From: CBDCCT01 sp965214995
Lineage (GTDB): Bacteria; Deinococcota; Deinococci; Deinococcales; Trueperaceae
Direction of reading: 5' to 3'
Length of the DNA stretch: 64,000 nt
NCBI GenBank assembly: GCA_965214995.1
Contig: CBDCCT010000002.1
Location: 4,402,001-4,466,000, forward strand
Made by a program: the position numbers and the translations under genes. The notes beneath the pieces were generated by a model. The model was not told the origin of the DNA, did not search any database, and worked only from the letters and a program-made list of their open reading frames with translations. Numbering within the stretch: the first letter of the stretch is position 1; every line of letters begins with the position of its first letter. This document shows positions 26,146-33,746 of the stretch, in pieces.

Positions 26146-27303
26146 ATGACCACGGTAGTGAACGAAACGAAAAGAGAACCGAGCAGAAATCATGAAAAGA
26201 AGGACCTGCTCAGCGTCGTACAGAAGTTAGGCCCCACCTTCGCGGCTCGAGCCGGCGCGCACGACGCCAACGACGCCTTTGTGGCGGCTAACTACGCCGA
26301 CCTGAAAGAACACAAGCTCTTTTCGGCGGGCGTCCCTCAAGCGTTAGGCGGCGGCGGCGCGTCACATTCTGAACTGTGCGAGATGCTGCGCCGCCTCGCG
26401 CGCCACTGCCCCTCGACCGCCCTCGCCCTGTTCATGCACCAACACCTCGTCGCCGCCAACGTCTGGAAGGTCCGTCACGGTCAACCGGGCGAGGGCACGC
26501 TCAGGCGGGTCGCCGAAAAAGAACTCGTGCTGGTGAGCACCGGGGCCAGAGACTGGCTCGCCTCGAACGGCGAGGTTAAAAAGGTTGACGGCGGCTACCG
26601 CGTGAGCGCGAAAAAGGCCTTTGCGAGCGCCTGCCAGGCCGGGGACGTGCTGGTGACGAGCGCCCCCTTTCACGGCCCACAGGGTGAGGTGGTGCTGCAT
26701 TTCCCCGTACCCTTAAGCGCCGAGGGCGTGACCGTCCGCGAGGACTGGCGGGTGCTGGGGATGCGCGGCACGGGCTCGCATACGGTGGTGCTCGAACATG
26801 TGTTCGTTCCCGAAGACGCCGTGGTGCTCGAGCGCCCTCAGGGCGAGTGGCACGGGGTCTGGAACGTGATTCTGACCGTGGCGATGCCGCTCATCATGTC
26901 GGTCTACGTGGGCGCCGCCGAGGCCGCCGCCGGCCTAGCCAAAGGTGAAGCGCGCCGACACAAAAACGACCCCCACCTCCCTTACCTGTTGGGCGAGATG
27001 GAAAACCAGCTCGTCACGGCGCAACTGGCGCTCAAAGACATGGTGGCGACGGCGAACGACTACGACTTCGAGCCGACGGTCGAGACCGCGAACCGGGTGC
27101 TCGTCCGCAAGACCGTCGCGGCCAAGGCTTCGCTGGCGACGGTTGAGAAGGCGCTCGAGACGGTTGGCGGCAAGGGGTTTTTCCGAGGTTTGGGTTTAGA
27201 ACGTCTTTTACGCGACGTTCACGGCGCGCAGTTTCACCCGCTGCCGGAGAAAGAGCAGCAGCGCCTGAGTGGGCGGTTGGCGTTGGGGCAGGAACCTTTA
27301 TAA
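26146..27303 (+). CDS. Acyl-CoA dehydrogenase-family flavoprotein
   Basis: 385 residues from ATG 26146, which has a strong GGAGGAG at 26133-26140. The fold is acyl-CoA dehydrogenase: N-terminal helices with LGGGGASHSELCEMLRRLA, middle beta domain (GYRVSAKKAFASACQAGDVLVTSA, GTGSHTVVLEHVFVPEDAVV) and C-terminal four-helix part ending GGKGFFRGLGLERLLRDV then FHPLPEKEQQRLSGRLALG. No obvious catalytic Glu in the usual C-terminal position, so it may instead belong to the branch of flavin monooxygenases or desulfurisation-type enzymes. Substrate unknown; its neighbours suggest regulation by the HxlR protein. Confidence 0.8.
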   Translation: MTTVVNETKREPSRNHEKKDLLSVVQKLGPTFAARAGAHDANDAFVAANYADLKEHKLFSAGVPQALGGGGASHSELCEMLRRLARHCPSTALALFMHQHLVAANVWKVRHGQPGEGTLRRVAEKELVLVSTGARDWLASNGEVKKVDGGYRVSAKKAFASACQAGDVLVTSAPFHGPQGEVVLHFPVPLSAEGVTVREDWRVLGMRGTGSHTVVLEHVFVPEDAVVLERPQGEWHGVWNVILTVAMPLIMSVYVGAAEAAAGLAKGEARRHKNDPHLPYLLGEMENQLVTAQLALKDMVATANDYDFEPTVETANRVLVRKTVAAKASLATVEKALETVGGKGFFRGLGLERLLRDVHGAQFHPLPEKEQQRLSGRLALGQEPL

Positions 27304-27319
27304 GGGGTTTAAAGCCCCT
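27303..27319. terminator. Small hairpin in the convergent gap (ACAD-like gene / coaX)
   Basis: AGGGG and CCCCT arms around a 7-base loop, followed by CTTGTT. It sits between two convergent stops 33 bases apart; weak but well placed. Confidence 0.35.
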
Positions 27320-27336
27320 CTTGTTCCAACTGAACG

Positions 27337-28104
27337 CTACAACCGCCCAGCGATAATCTGCAAGCCCCGCAGCGTCAACAGCGGCTCAAAAACGTCCACC
27401 GCCTCACAGTGCCCCTCGACCACCGACGCAAACCCGCCCGTGGCGATGACCAGAGGCTTGCCGAGGTCAGCGTCAATCTCTCGCGTAAAACGCGCGACCA
27501 TCCCGTCCACCATCGCGGCGTAGCCAAAGACCAAGCCCGACTGGAGCGCCGTGACCGTGTTCTTGCCCACCGCGCGCTCGGGCGCGGTTAAGTCCACGCG
27601 CGGGAGCTTGGCGGCTCTTGAAAAGAGCGCGTCGGCGGCGACCATCGGGCCCGGCGCGAGCGCGACGCCCAGGAGCTTGTTGGGCTTGACGACCAAGTCA
27701 AAGTTGGTCGCGGTACCGAAGTCGATGACGACAAGGGCGTCTGCGTCATAGCGCAGCGCGGCCACGGCATTGACGAGCCGGTCGGCACCGACTTCTCTGG
27801 GATTATCGGTTTGGACGTCTAGGAGAGGTGAGAGGGCGGCGCTCGAGACCAGCAAACTCTCCACCCCCCAGTAGCGCCCCAGCGCCCTTGACAGCTCGCG
27901 CTCGACGGGCGGGACGACGCTCGAGACGACCGCCCGCTCCGGCGGCGGCACCCCGTCGAGTTCCAGCAAGTTTTTTAATAAAACCGCGTACTGGTCGGCC
28001 ATCCGCAGCCGGTTGGTCGAGACGCGCCAGTGCGCCCGGAGCGCGTCGCCCTCGAAAAGGCCCAGCACGGTGCTCGTGTTGCCGACATCCACCGCGAGAA
28101 GCAT
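27337..28104 (-). CDS. coaX: Type III pantothenate kinase CoaX
   Basis: Phosphorylates pantothenate in the first step of CoA synthesis; an ASKHA-fold enzyme that is not feedback-inhibited by CoA. Motifs: N-terminal LLAVDVGNTSTVLGLFEG (phosphate-1), DNPREVGADRLVNAVAALR near residue 99, VVIDFGTATNFDLV (phosphate-2), ALAPGPMVAADALF and AVGKNTVTALQSGLVFGY. The length of 255 residues is typical. TATACT lies 5 bases before the ATG. It is divergent from dcd with 66 bases between the starts. Confidence 0.94.
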   Translation of the reverse strand: MLLAVDVGNTSTVLGLFEGDALRAHWRVSTNRLRMADQYAVLLKNLLELDGVPPPERAVVSSVVPPVERELSRALGRYWGVESLLVSSAALSPLLDVQTDNPREVGADRLVNAVAALRYDADALVVIDFGTATNFDLVVKPNKLLGVALAPGPMVAADALFSRAAKLPRVDLTAPERAVGKNTVTALQSGLVFGYAAMVDGMVARFTREIDADLGKPLVIATGGFASVVEGHCEAVDVFEPLLTLRGLQIIAGRL

Positions 28105-28109
28105 GAGGG

Positions 28110-28115
28110 AGTATA
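28110..28115 (-). promoter_or_regulatory. Leaderless-type -10 box for coaX
   Basis: Minus-strand TATACT ends 5 bases before the ATG at 28104. Confidence 0.5.
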
Positions 28116-28157
28116 ACGCACCTCTTGCAGCCTTCCCCTTTTACACCCTTAACCCGG

Positions 28158-28163
28158 TACACT
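28158..28163 (+). promoter_or_regulatory. Leaderless-type -10 box for dcd
   Basis: TACACT ends 7 bases before ATG 28171, forming a divergent pair with the coaX box 42 bases away. Confidence 0.45.
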
Positions 28164-28170
28164 TATCCTT

Positions 28171-28719
28171 ATGAGCATCAAACCCGACTGGTGGATTCGT
28201 GACGCGGCGCAGCAAGGCATGATTGAGCCCTTCGAGGACCGCCTCATCCGAGAGGGCGTTATCTCTTACGGGCTCTCTTCGTTCGGCTACGACCTGCGCG
28301 CCGCGCCCGAGTGGCGCATTTTTGTAAACGCGTTTAACACGCTTGTCGACCCCAAAAACTTTGATGAGCGCTCCCTCATTGAAGTGGGGGGCGATACCTG
28401 CATCATCCCGCCCAACTCGTTCGCGCTCACGCGTTCGGTGGAGTATCTGCGCATCCCTGAGGACGTGATGGTGGTGGCGCTCGGTAAGTCTTCTTACGCG
28501 CGCTGTGGGCTGGTCGCCAACGTGACGCCTTTGGAACCCGGTTGGGAGGGCCACGTGACGCTGGAGCTCTCCAACACCACCCCGCTGCCCGCCAAGGTCT
28601 ACGCGAACGAGGGCATCGTGCAGCTTCTTTTTTTTCAGGGCGACAAGCCCGAAGTCACCTACGCCGACCGCAAGGGCAAGTATCAGGGTCAGCGCGGGGT
28701 GACGCTGCCGAAGCTCTGA
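28171..28719 (+). CDS. dcd: dCTP deaminase
   Basis: Deaminates dCTP to dUTP to feed thymidylate synthesis; trimeric dUTPase-like fold. Clear motifs: VISYGLSSFGYDLRAAPEW, IIPPNSFALTRSVEYLRIP, ALGKSSYARCGLVANVTPLE with the conserved Ser-Arg pair, GWEGHVTLELSNTTPLPAKV (containing the catalytic Glu) and a C-terminal YQGQRGVTLPKL. At 182 residues it matches the family length. The bifunctional dCTP deaminase/dUTPase form cannot be excluded from sequence alone. Confidence 0.94.
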   Translation: MSIKPDWWIRDAAQQGMIEPFEDRLIREGVISYGLSSFGYDLRAAPEWRIFVNAFNTLVDPKNFDERSLIEVGGDTCIIPPNSFALTRSVEYLRIPEDVMVVALGKSSYARCGLVANVTPLEPGWEGHVTLELSNTTPLPAKVYANEGIVQLLFFQGDKPEVTYADRKGKYQGQRGVTLPKL

Positions 28720-28767
28720 CGCAAGCTGGGGAATGGCGGGTAAGGAATAGAGGTTTTTCCTCCTCAG

Positions 28768-30222
28768 TTACGCCTCTTCCGTGTCTCCTACGTCCTCCGC
28801 GAAGCCCGGGAGCTCGAGCCTAAAAACAGTGCCGCAGCCCCTTTCGCTCTCGACTGTAAGGTTGCCGCCGTGCACCTCGGCAATCTGCTTGGCGATGGCT
28901 AAACCTAAACCCGCGCCGCCACCCGCGCCTTTGTAAAACTTGTCGAAGATGCGGGGCAGGGCCTCGGGCGGGATGCCGGGGCCGCTGTCTTCGACCGCCA
29001 GCACGACGCGCTCCGGGTCCGTTCCTAAGCGCAGCGTGACCCGGCGGGGGTCGCCCGCAGCGCGCACCGCGTTGGCGGTTAAGTTGCGCACGAGTTGCCG
29101 CAGACGGTCGGGGTCGCCCACCACCACCTCGCCGGGTCGACCCGCCAAGCAGACGCCCGGAAACTCCTCGGCCACGGGTTTTAAAATGTCGCCGTAGGGG
29201 TCCACAAGGTGCGGCACCACCTCGCGCACGAGTTCGCCGCGCGAGAGCTGCAAAAGGTCGGCGACGAGCCGCGACATGCTCCCGGCGATGCGCCGCGCGT
29301 CGAAGAGTTCGCGTTCCGTCTCGGGGTCGGCGCGGCGCACCGCCCGGTCGAGAAAGCCTTGGAGGCTCGTTAGGGGCGTGCGCAGTTCGTGGCTCGTCTC
29401 GGCCAAAAAGGTGCGCTGCGCGTCTACCGAAGCGCGCAAGCGGGCGATAAGGTCGTTCAAGACGCGGCTGAGCTGCCCCACCTCGTCGTTGGGGCCTCTG
29501 TAAGCGATAGGGTGCAGGTTGTTAGGGTCTAACTGCGCGGCTAACCCCGCGAGTTTGGTGATGGGGCGAATCGCGGTCGCCGCGACGATGTAGCCGATGA
29601 GCGCGCTTATCAAGATGAGCACAAAGGCGGTGAGGGCGAGCGCCCGCGAGATCTGCGTGAGCGCCGCCCGGATAAAGTTGGTGCGCGAGAGCACCGCGAT
29701 GACGCCGAAGTCGGCGGGCTCGAGCGCCACCTGAACGGCGCGCCCGTTAAGTTCACCGCTCCAGTCGCGGGGGCCGTCGAGCGCCGCCGCGACCACCGCC
29801 GGGGCGAGCGAAAAAGCCGCGTCCTCGAACGTCTCGTTGTTGGCGGCTATCAAGGCACCCTGCGCGTTGTAGAACTGGATGATAACACTGCCCGTCGGCC
29901 CCTCAGGCGGCGCGCTAAAAGCGTCGCCGGCCAACCCGTCAGCGCCTCCCGTTACGCCGTCCGACCCGTTAGCGCCTCCCGTCAAAGCACCCCCGCTCAC
30001 GGCCCCGGACGCTGGGTCGGGGACGACCTCGGCAGCGTCCCTGCGGTATGAAAGCGCGACCCGCGCCACGTCCTCGCGCAAGGCGCGTTGGAGGTCGCCG
30101 ATGAGGCTCGAGCGCACCACCCAAAAGGCGGTCACGGCCGCGACGATGCTAAAAAGCGCGACCGACACGCCGATAAGCAGCGCGATGCGCCACCTTAAGG
30201 GGATGCCGCGACGTAAAATCAT
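28768..30222 (-). CDS. Two-component sensor histidine kinase (HAMP-HisKA-HATPase)
   Basis: 484 residues. Two membrane spans (14-36 and ~195-217) flank an exported sensor region of ~155 residues; then HAMP (218-270), HisKA with phospho-acceptor His278 (AETSHELRTPLTSLQGF) and HATPase with N-box LVRNLTANAVRAAG, VEDSGPGIPPEALPRIFDKF and GAGLGLAIAKQIAEVHGG. The sensor region contains a Gly/Thr-rich insert at ~72-98 (GALTGGANGSDGVTGGADG) encoded by DNA similar to linkers elsewhere in the window. It follows the response regulator gene by 96 bases, so the two form one operon. Confidence 0.9.
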   Translation of the reverse strand: MILRRGIPLRWRIALLIGVSVALFSIVAAVTAFWVVRSSLIGDLQRALREDVARVALSYRRDAAEVVPDPASGAVSGGALTGGANGSDGVTGGADGLAGDAFSAPPEGPTGSVIIQFYNAQGALIAANNETFEDAAFSLAPAVVAAALDGPRDWSGELNGRAVQVALEPADFGVIAVLSRTNFIRAALTQISRALALTAFVLILISALIGYIVAATAIRPITKLAGLAAQLDPNNLHPIAYRGPNDEVGQLSRVLNDLIARLRASVDAQRTFLAETSHELRTPLTSLQGFLDRAVRRADPETERELFDARRIAGSMSRLVADLLQLSRGELVREVVPHLVDPYGDILKPVAEEFPGVCLAGRPGEVVVGDPDRLRQLVRNLTANAVRAAGDPRRVTLRLGTDPERVVLAVEDSGPGIPPEALPRIFDKFYKGAGGGAGLGLAIAKQIAEVHGGNLTVESERGCGTVFRLELPGFAEDVGDTEEA

Positions 30223-30318
30223 AGGGGGCGCAGAATCATAAGCGCGTCATAGGTAGGGTGGTGGGCTTAGAGTCAAGATCATGAGCTTAGAAAGACCGGA
30301 GCCGTTTGGACCCGTGCC

Positions 30319-30990
30319 CTAACTCTTGATGGCGTAACCGATGCCCCGCACCGTGCGGATCACGCCGTAGCCGCCCGCGTCGCGGAGCTTGCCGCGGATG
30401 TTGGCGATGTGGACGTCCACGACGTTGCTCGAGGGCGGCAGGTCCTCGCCCCAGACGTTGTGCTCTATCTCCTCGCGGCTGTAGACGCGGCCCGGCTGGT
30501 TGCACAAGTAGACCAAAAGGTCGAACTCGCGCGGCGAGAGGCGCACCTCGCGCTCCTCCCAAAAAAGCTGACGGCGCGCGGGGTCGAGCACCAAGTCGCC
30601 GACCTTTTGCACCGTGCCCGACGAGCGGCGGCGCAATTGCACGTTGATGCGGGCCAGGAGCTCTTCGGCGTGAAAGGGCTTCGCCAAATAGTCGTCCGCG
30701 CCCGAGTTGAGCAAATCCACCTTGGTCTCGACGTCGTCGGCGGCGGTAAGGATGATGATGGGCGTTTCGCTCGTTTTGCGCACGCGGCGGGCGATCTCGG
30801 CCCCGTTGAGGTCGGGCAAGCCCAAGTCAAGCACGATGAGGTCGGGGTCCTCTTCGCGGATGGCTGAGAGTCCGCGGATGCCGCTGTCGCAGTGGGTCAC
30901 GCCGAAACCCGCCTCCTCGAGCTCCAGGGTGAGCAAGCGTCCGATGTCGAGATCGTCTTCAACTATAAGCACATTTTGTTTATCTTTCAT
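30319..30990 (-). CDS. OmpR-family response regulator
   Basis: 223 residues from ATG 30990. The receiver domain has acidic residues in LIVEDDLDIG, phospho-acceptor Asp55 in LIVLDLGLPDLNG, conserved Thr in IIILTAADD and Lys in YLAKPFHAEELLARI. The winged-helix DNA-binding domain includes LSPREFDLLVYLCNQPGRVYS, VVDVHIANIRGKLRD and IRTVRGIGYAIKS. A longer in-frame reading reaches upstream to 31164, but its first ~58 residues are Arg/Pro-rich and unlike the family. Its start overlaps by 11 bases the end of an upstream gene for a small exported protein, so all three genes are likely co-transcribed. Confidence 0.93.
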   Translation of the reverse strand: MKDKQNVLIVEDDLDIGRLLTLELEEAGFGVTHCDSGIRGLSAIREEDPDLIVLDLGLPDLNGAEIARRVRKTSETPIIILTAADDVETKVDLLNSGADDYLAKPFHAEELLARINVQLRRRSSGTVQKVGDLVLDPARRQLFWEEREVRLSPREFDLLVYLCNQPGRVYSREEIEHNVWGEDLPPSSNVVDVHIANIRGKLRDAGGYGVIRTVRGIGYAIKS

Positions 30991-31435
30991 CTTTACCACC
31001 TGTTCCTGCCTTTTCCGGGGCGGCCTCGGCCGCCGCGTCCCCTTTCGTCGTTCCGGCGGCCTCCTCGGTTCCCCCGGCGCCTTCCTCGGCGCCCATATGA
31101 AGCGTGATGCCGCGCTCGTCCGAAAGCCAACCGCGAAAAGACGTCGGACTCTCCCGCTCTTCAAACCTGAGCAAGATGTCGTCGCCTTCCGGGCTGATCG
31201 AGCCGTAGAGCGCGAGCGCGTCCTTGTCGGTCGCGTTGGGCAGCACGATAAGCAGCCGCACCTCCCGGCCGGGCTCGAGCGCCGCCTGGAACGCGAGTTT
31301 ATCGTCCTCGACCACCGCCACCGCGTAAACGGTCAGCAGGTCGGGCGAAATGATTTTTACCTCGGTGCCTTGCGCCATGTCCGGCAGCCCGGTCAGGGTC
31401 TGGCACATCAGAAACCATAAAAGTAGGCTAAGCAC
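30980..31435 (-). CDS. Small exported protein encoded with the two-component system
   Basis: 151 residues from GTG 31435, with AGAGGA just upstream. N-terminal LSLLLWFLMCQTLTGLPDMA is a signal peptide; the body (VKIISPDLLTVYAVAVVEDD, LEPGREVRLLIVLPNATDKD, DDILLRFEERE) is beta-rich, and the last ~40 residues are a low-complexity Gly/Ala/Glu tail ending in Lys-Asp-Glu-Arg. No family recognised. Overlapping the response regulator by 11 bases, it may be an extracytoplasmic input or output partner of the kinase, as accessory proteins of this layout often are. Confidence 0.65.
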   Translation of the reverse strand: MLSLLLWFLMCQTLTGLPDMAQGTEVKIISPDLLTVYAVAVVEDDKLAFQAALEPGREVRLLIVLPNATDKDALALYGSISPEGDDILLRFEERESPTSFRGWLSDERGITLHMGAEEGAGGTEEAAGTTKGDAAAEAAPEKAGTGGKDER

Positions 31436-31962
31436 TGCATCCTCTATTCCCTAAACGCGCCTCTGACACTTCAGAAACGTACCCCATGAAAACGGAGCGC
31501 ACGCGGCGCGTCACAACGAGGATGGTAACAGTCTCGTCTGTAAAGTGTGCATCCATTTGATTAAAGGAGTCTTCACGGTGGTCTGGTCGCGGCGGCCCGC
31601 TTGTCGGCTCATGTATGGCGGTACCCAAGGCCGGAACCCGCCGCCCCCTACGGCGCATCCGCCACTCCACGCGTTTCTCCGTCTCCTCTCCGTTCGTTCT
31701 ACCCGGTCTTCTATGTGTTTCATCTCACAGCGTGCGGTAAAGCGCACCGTATTGTGTCAGCCTCCGCCATCATACGTCACGGCTCGGCTCGAGAGTCAAC
31801 TTTCGGGCGTCCTGTGATTGGTTCGCCTTGCGGGCGTCCCGAAGTGAACGATTCAATCGCCGCCGCGGCGGCGAAAGCGCATGATGCTGAGGTGATCGCT
31901 CGACCGTCTCCGCGGCTCCGCGCCGCCTCGCCAAACACGCCGCGGCCAAGCAGAGGACGCCC
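31436..31962. other. 527-base intergenic region without a convincing gene
   Basis: Between the two-component operon and the TPR membrane-protein gene. Short frames exist but have poor codon character. CGGGCGTCC at 31804-31812 is complementary to GGACGCCCG at 31955-31963, and a near copy of the first arm follows at about 31839; this could be a structured leader, but no known RNA family is recognisable. Divergent promoters must lie here; none stands out. Confidence 0.4.
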
Positions 31963-33651
31963 GTGAAAAACTTTTTTTTCGTGTTATGCCGCGAGCACGC
32001 CAGGCGGAGCGTCGGGGGACGGCGCTTTCTTATGGGGATGGGGCTCCTTCTGATCGGTCACGGCCTCCTCGGTCCCGGCCTCGCGCAGAGCGGGCGCTTT
32101 AACGCCGGCACCTACTACGGCCAATGTTTACGCTTCGAGGCGGGCGGCGACTTAGAGACCGCGCGGCAGAGCTGTCTGAACGCGCTCTCGCTGGACCCGC
32201 GCTTGAAAGACGCCGCGCTCGCGCTCGCGCGCATCGACACCGCGCTGGGGAATCTTGGCGAGGCCGAAACGCGACTGAATGGGCTCGTCAGCCTCAACCC
32301 CCAAAGCGCCGAGCCCTACGTGCTGCTCGCAGAAATCGCGCTGCGCGGGGAACGTTACGGCGAGGCGCAGGGCTTCCTCGACACCGCCGCCCTGCGCCTT
32401 GAGGAGAGGTACAACCGCGCGCTCGAGGGGCGGCGCAGTTTTTTAGCAGGAAAACTCGCCGAGGCGCGCGGCGAGGTCAGCGCGGCCTTGCAGGCCTACG
32501 GGGCGGCGGTGCGCGCGGACGGGCTCGAGGTCCGCTACCGCCTCGCCGACGCAGGCCTCCGCTACAAGCTGGGCGACCTGGCGGGCGCGGCGGCGGGGCT
32601 TAGGTCTTTCGAGACCCTCTCGGGCGAGCGAAACGCCGAGGTCTATTCCTTACGCGGTCACGTCGCGTGGGCGATGAGCGAGCTTGAAGAGGCCGCCGAC
32701 AACCTAGAAACCGCGGTCATCTTGCGCGGCTCCTCCGACCGGGAGGCCACGCAGCGAGACCTCCGCGATCTAGCGCTCATCTATTACGGTCAGGGCGACG
32801 TGCGTAGCGGCAACGAGGCGCTGCGCGGGGCGGAGAACCCTTACGGGGGGCTCGACGGGAACCCTCTTTGGCTCCTGCTCCTCGCCGCGCTCCTCGCGCT
32901 GCACCTAGTCGGCGAGAGCCGCATCGCGAGCGGGTCGACGCTCGAGTTCGCCGAGGGTCCCGAACTCTGGACGGTCGGACAGGTCTACCTCGCGCTCCTT
33001 AGCGCGCTCCTGGTGGCGGGCGCGGGCACCATTCTTTACGGCGCGCTGCGCTTTGGCAACCTCCTGGCCTTTGCGACGCCCGTTCAAGCGGGCGAGGCCA
33101 GGGCGCTCTTTTTCGCCCTCTTGTCTCTCACGCTCGTCGGCGTGACGCTGTGGCGGGTGCGCCGGAACGGGTGGCGGCCTCTGGAGACCCTCATGGGCAG
33201 CACGGACCTGAGGACGGGCAGGAGAGGGTCGGGGGGCGTGGGGGCAGGTATCGGGTCGGGGGGGCTGCTGCTCGGGCTCGTGCTCGCGGCCCAGGTTTAC
33301 GCGCCCTGGCGTCCTTTTTGGGGCTTCTATCTGGACCTGTCGCGCCTCACGCTGCCGCTGCTCGCGGCGGTGGTCCTCATGCCCCTCTCGGCGCTCTATT
33401 TTCGCGCTTTCGTGATCCCGCCCCTTACCAAGCGCTACACGCCGCTTATCGGCACGCTCCTATCGGGCACGCTCTACGCGCTCGTGCTCGGCGCGCCCGT
33501 CGCGCTGATGCTGCTCATCGGCCTGCTCCTCGCGGAAATGTACGGGCGCACCCGGAACGGCCTGTCGCCCCTCCTGGCCCAGTACGTGCTTCACTTGGGT
33601 CTCCTCATCGGCGTCGCCTTTTCCCCCTGGGTGCGGAGTCTGTTTCTGTAG
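31963..33651 (+). CDS. TPR protein fused to a degenerate CPBP-like membrane domain
   Basis: 562 residues; GTG start behind AGAGGA. After a membrane/signal segment (FLMGMGLLLIGHGLLGPGLA), TPR-like helical repeats run from ~45 to ~290 (SCLNALSLDPRLKDAALALA, LNGLVSLNPQSAEPYVLLAE). Several membrane spans follow to the C-terminus. The end resembles CPBP proteases (SALYFRAFVIPPL; SGTLYALVLGAPVALML; YVLHLGLLIGVAF), but motif 1 lacks the Glu pair, motif 2 lacks the His, and motif 3 has His without Asn. It is therefore probably non-catalytic. A role in envelope protein interaction is inference. Confidence 0.7.
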   Translation: MKNFFFVLCREHARRSVGGRRFLMGMGLLLIGHGLLGPGLAQSGRFNAGTYYGQCLRFEAGGDLETARQSCLNALSLDPRLKDAALALARIDTALGNLGEAETRLNGLVSLNPQSAEPYVLLAEIALRGERYGEAQGFLDTAALRLEERYNRALEGRRSFLAGKLAEARGEVSAALQAYGAAVRADGLEVRYRLADAGLRYKLGDLAGAAAGLRSFETLSGERNAEVYSLRGHVAWAMSELEEAADNLETAVILRGSSDREATQRDLRDLALIYYGQGDVRSGNEALRGAENPYGGLDGNPLWLLLLAALLALHLVGESRIASGSTLEFAEGPELWTVGQVYLALLSALLVAGAGTILYGALRFGNLLAFATPVQAGEARALFFALLSLTLVGVTLWRVRRNGWRPLETLMGSTDLRTGRRGSGGVGAGIGSGGLLLGLVLAAQVYAPWRPFWGFYLDLSRLTLPLLAAVVLMPLSALYFRAFVIPPLTKRYTPLIGTLLSGTLYALVLGAPVALMLLIGLLLAEMYGRTRNGLSPLLAQYVLHLGLLIGVAFSPWVRSLFL

Positions 33652-33658
33652 GGGGTTT

Positions 33659-33680
33659 AGGCGAGAGGCGGGACTCGCCT
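33659..33680. terminator. Hairpin after the TPR/CPBP-like gene
   Basis: AGGCGAG and CTCGCCT pair perfectly over an 8-base loop in the gap between convergent genes. No U-tract follows, so it may be a Rho-independent terminator of poor quality or an mRNA-end stabiliser. Confidence 0.4.
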
Positions 33681-33746
33681 CATGACAAAGTAACGCCACG
33701 AGAGAGGCGCGCGATTACGTTCTTTCAAAAATCAGGCCGCGTGTTT

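Noticed and set aside
31804..31963. Structured RNA or riboswitch upstream of the TPR gene
   Set aside because: Only a 9-bp complementary pair 140 bases apart; no known RNA signature and the region is GC-rich enough for chance pairing.
31601..31966. Possible 121-codon gene in the 527-base gap
   Set aside because: Codon third positions are not biased like the other genes, no ribosome site or -10 box, and it overlaps the start of the TPR gene.
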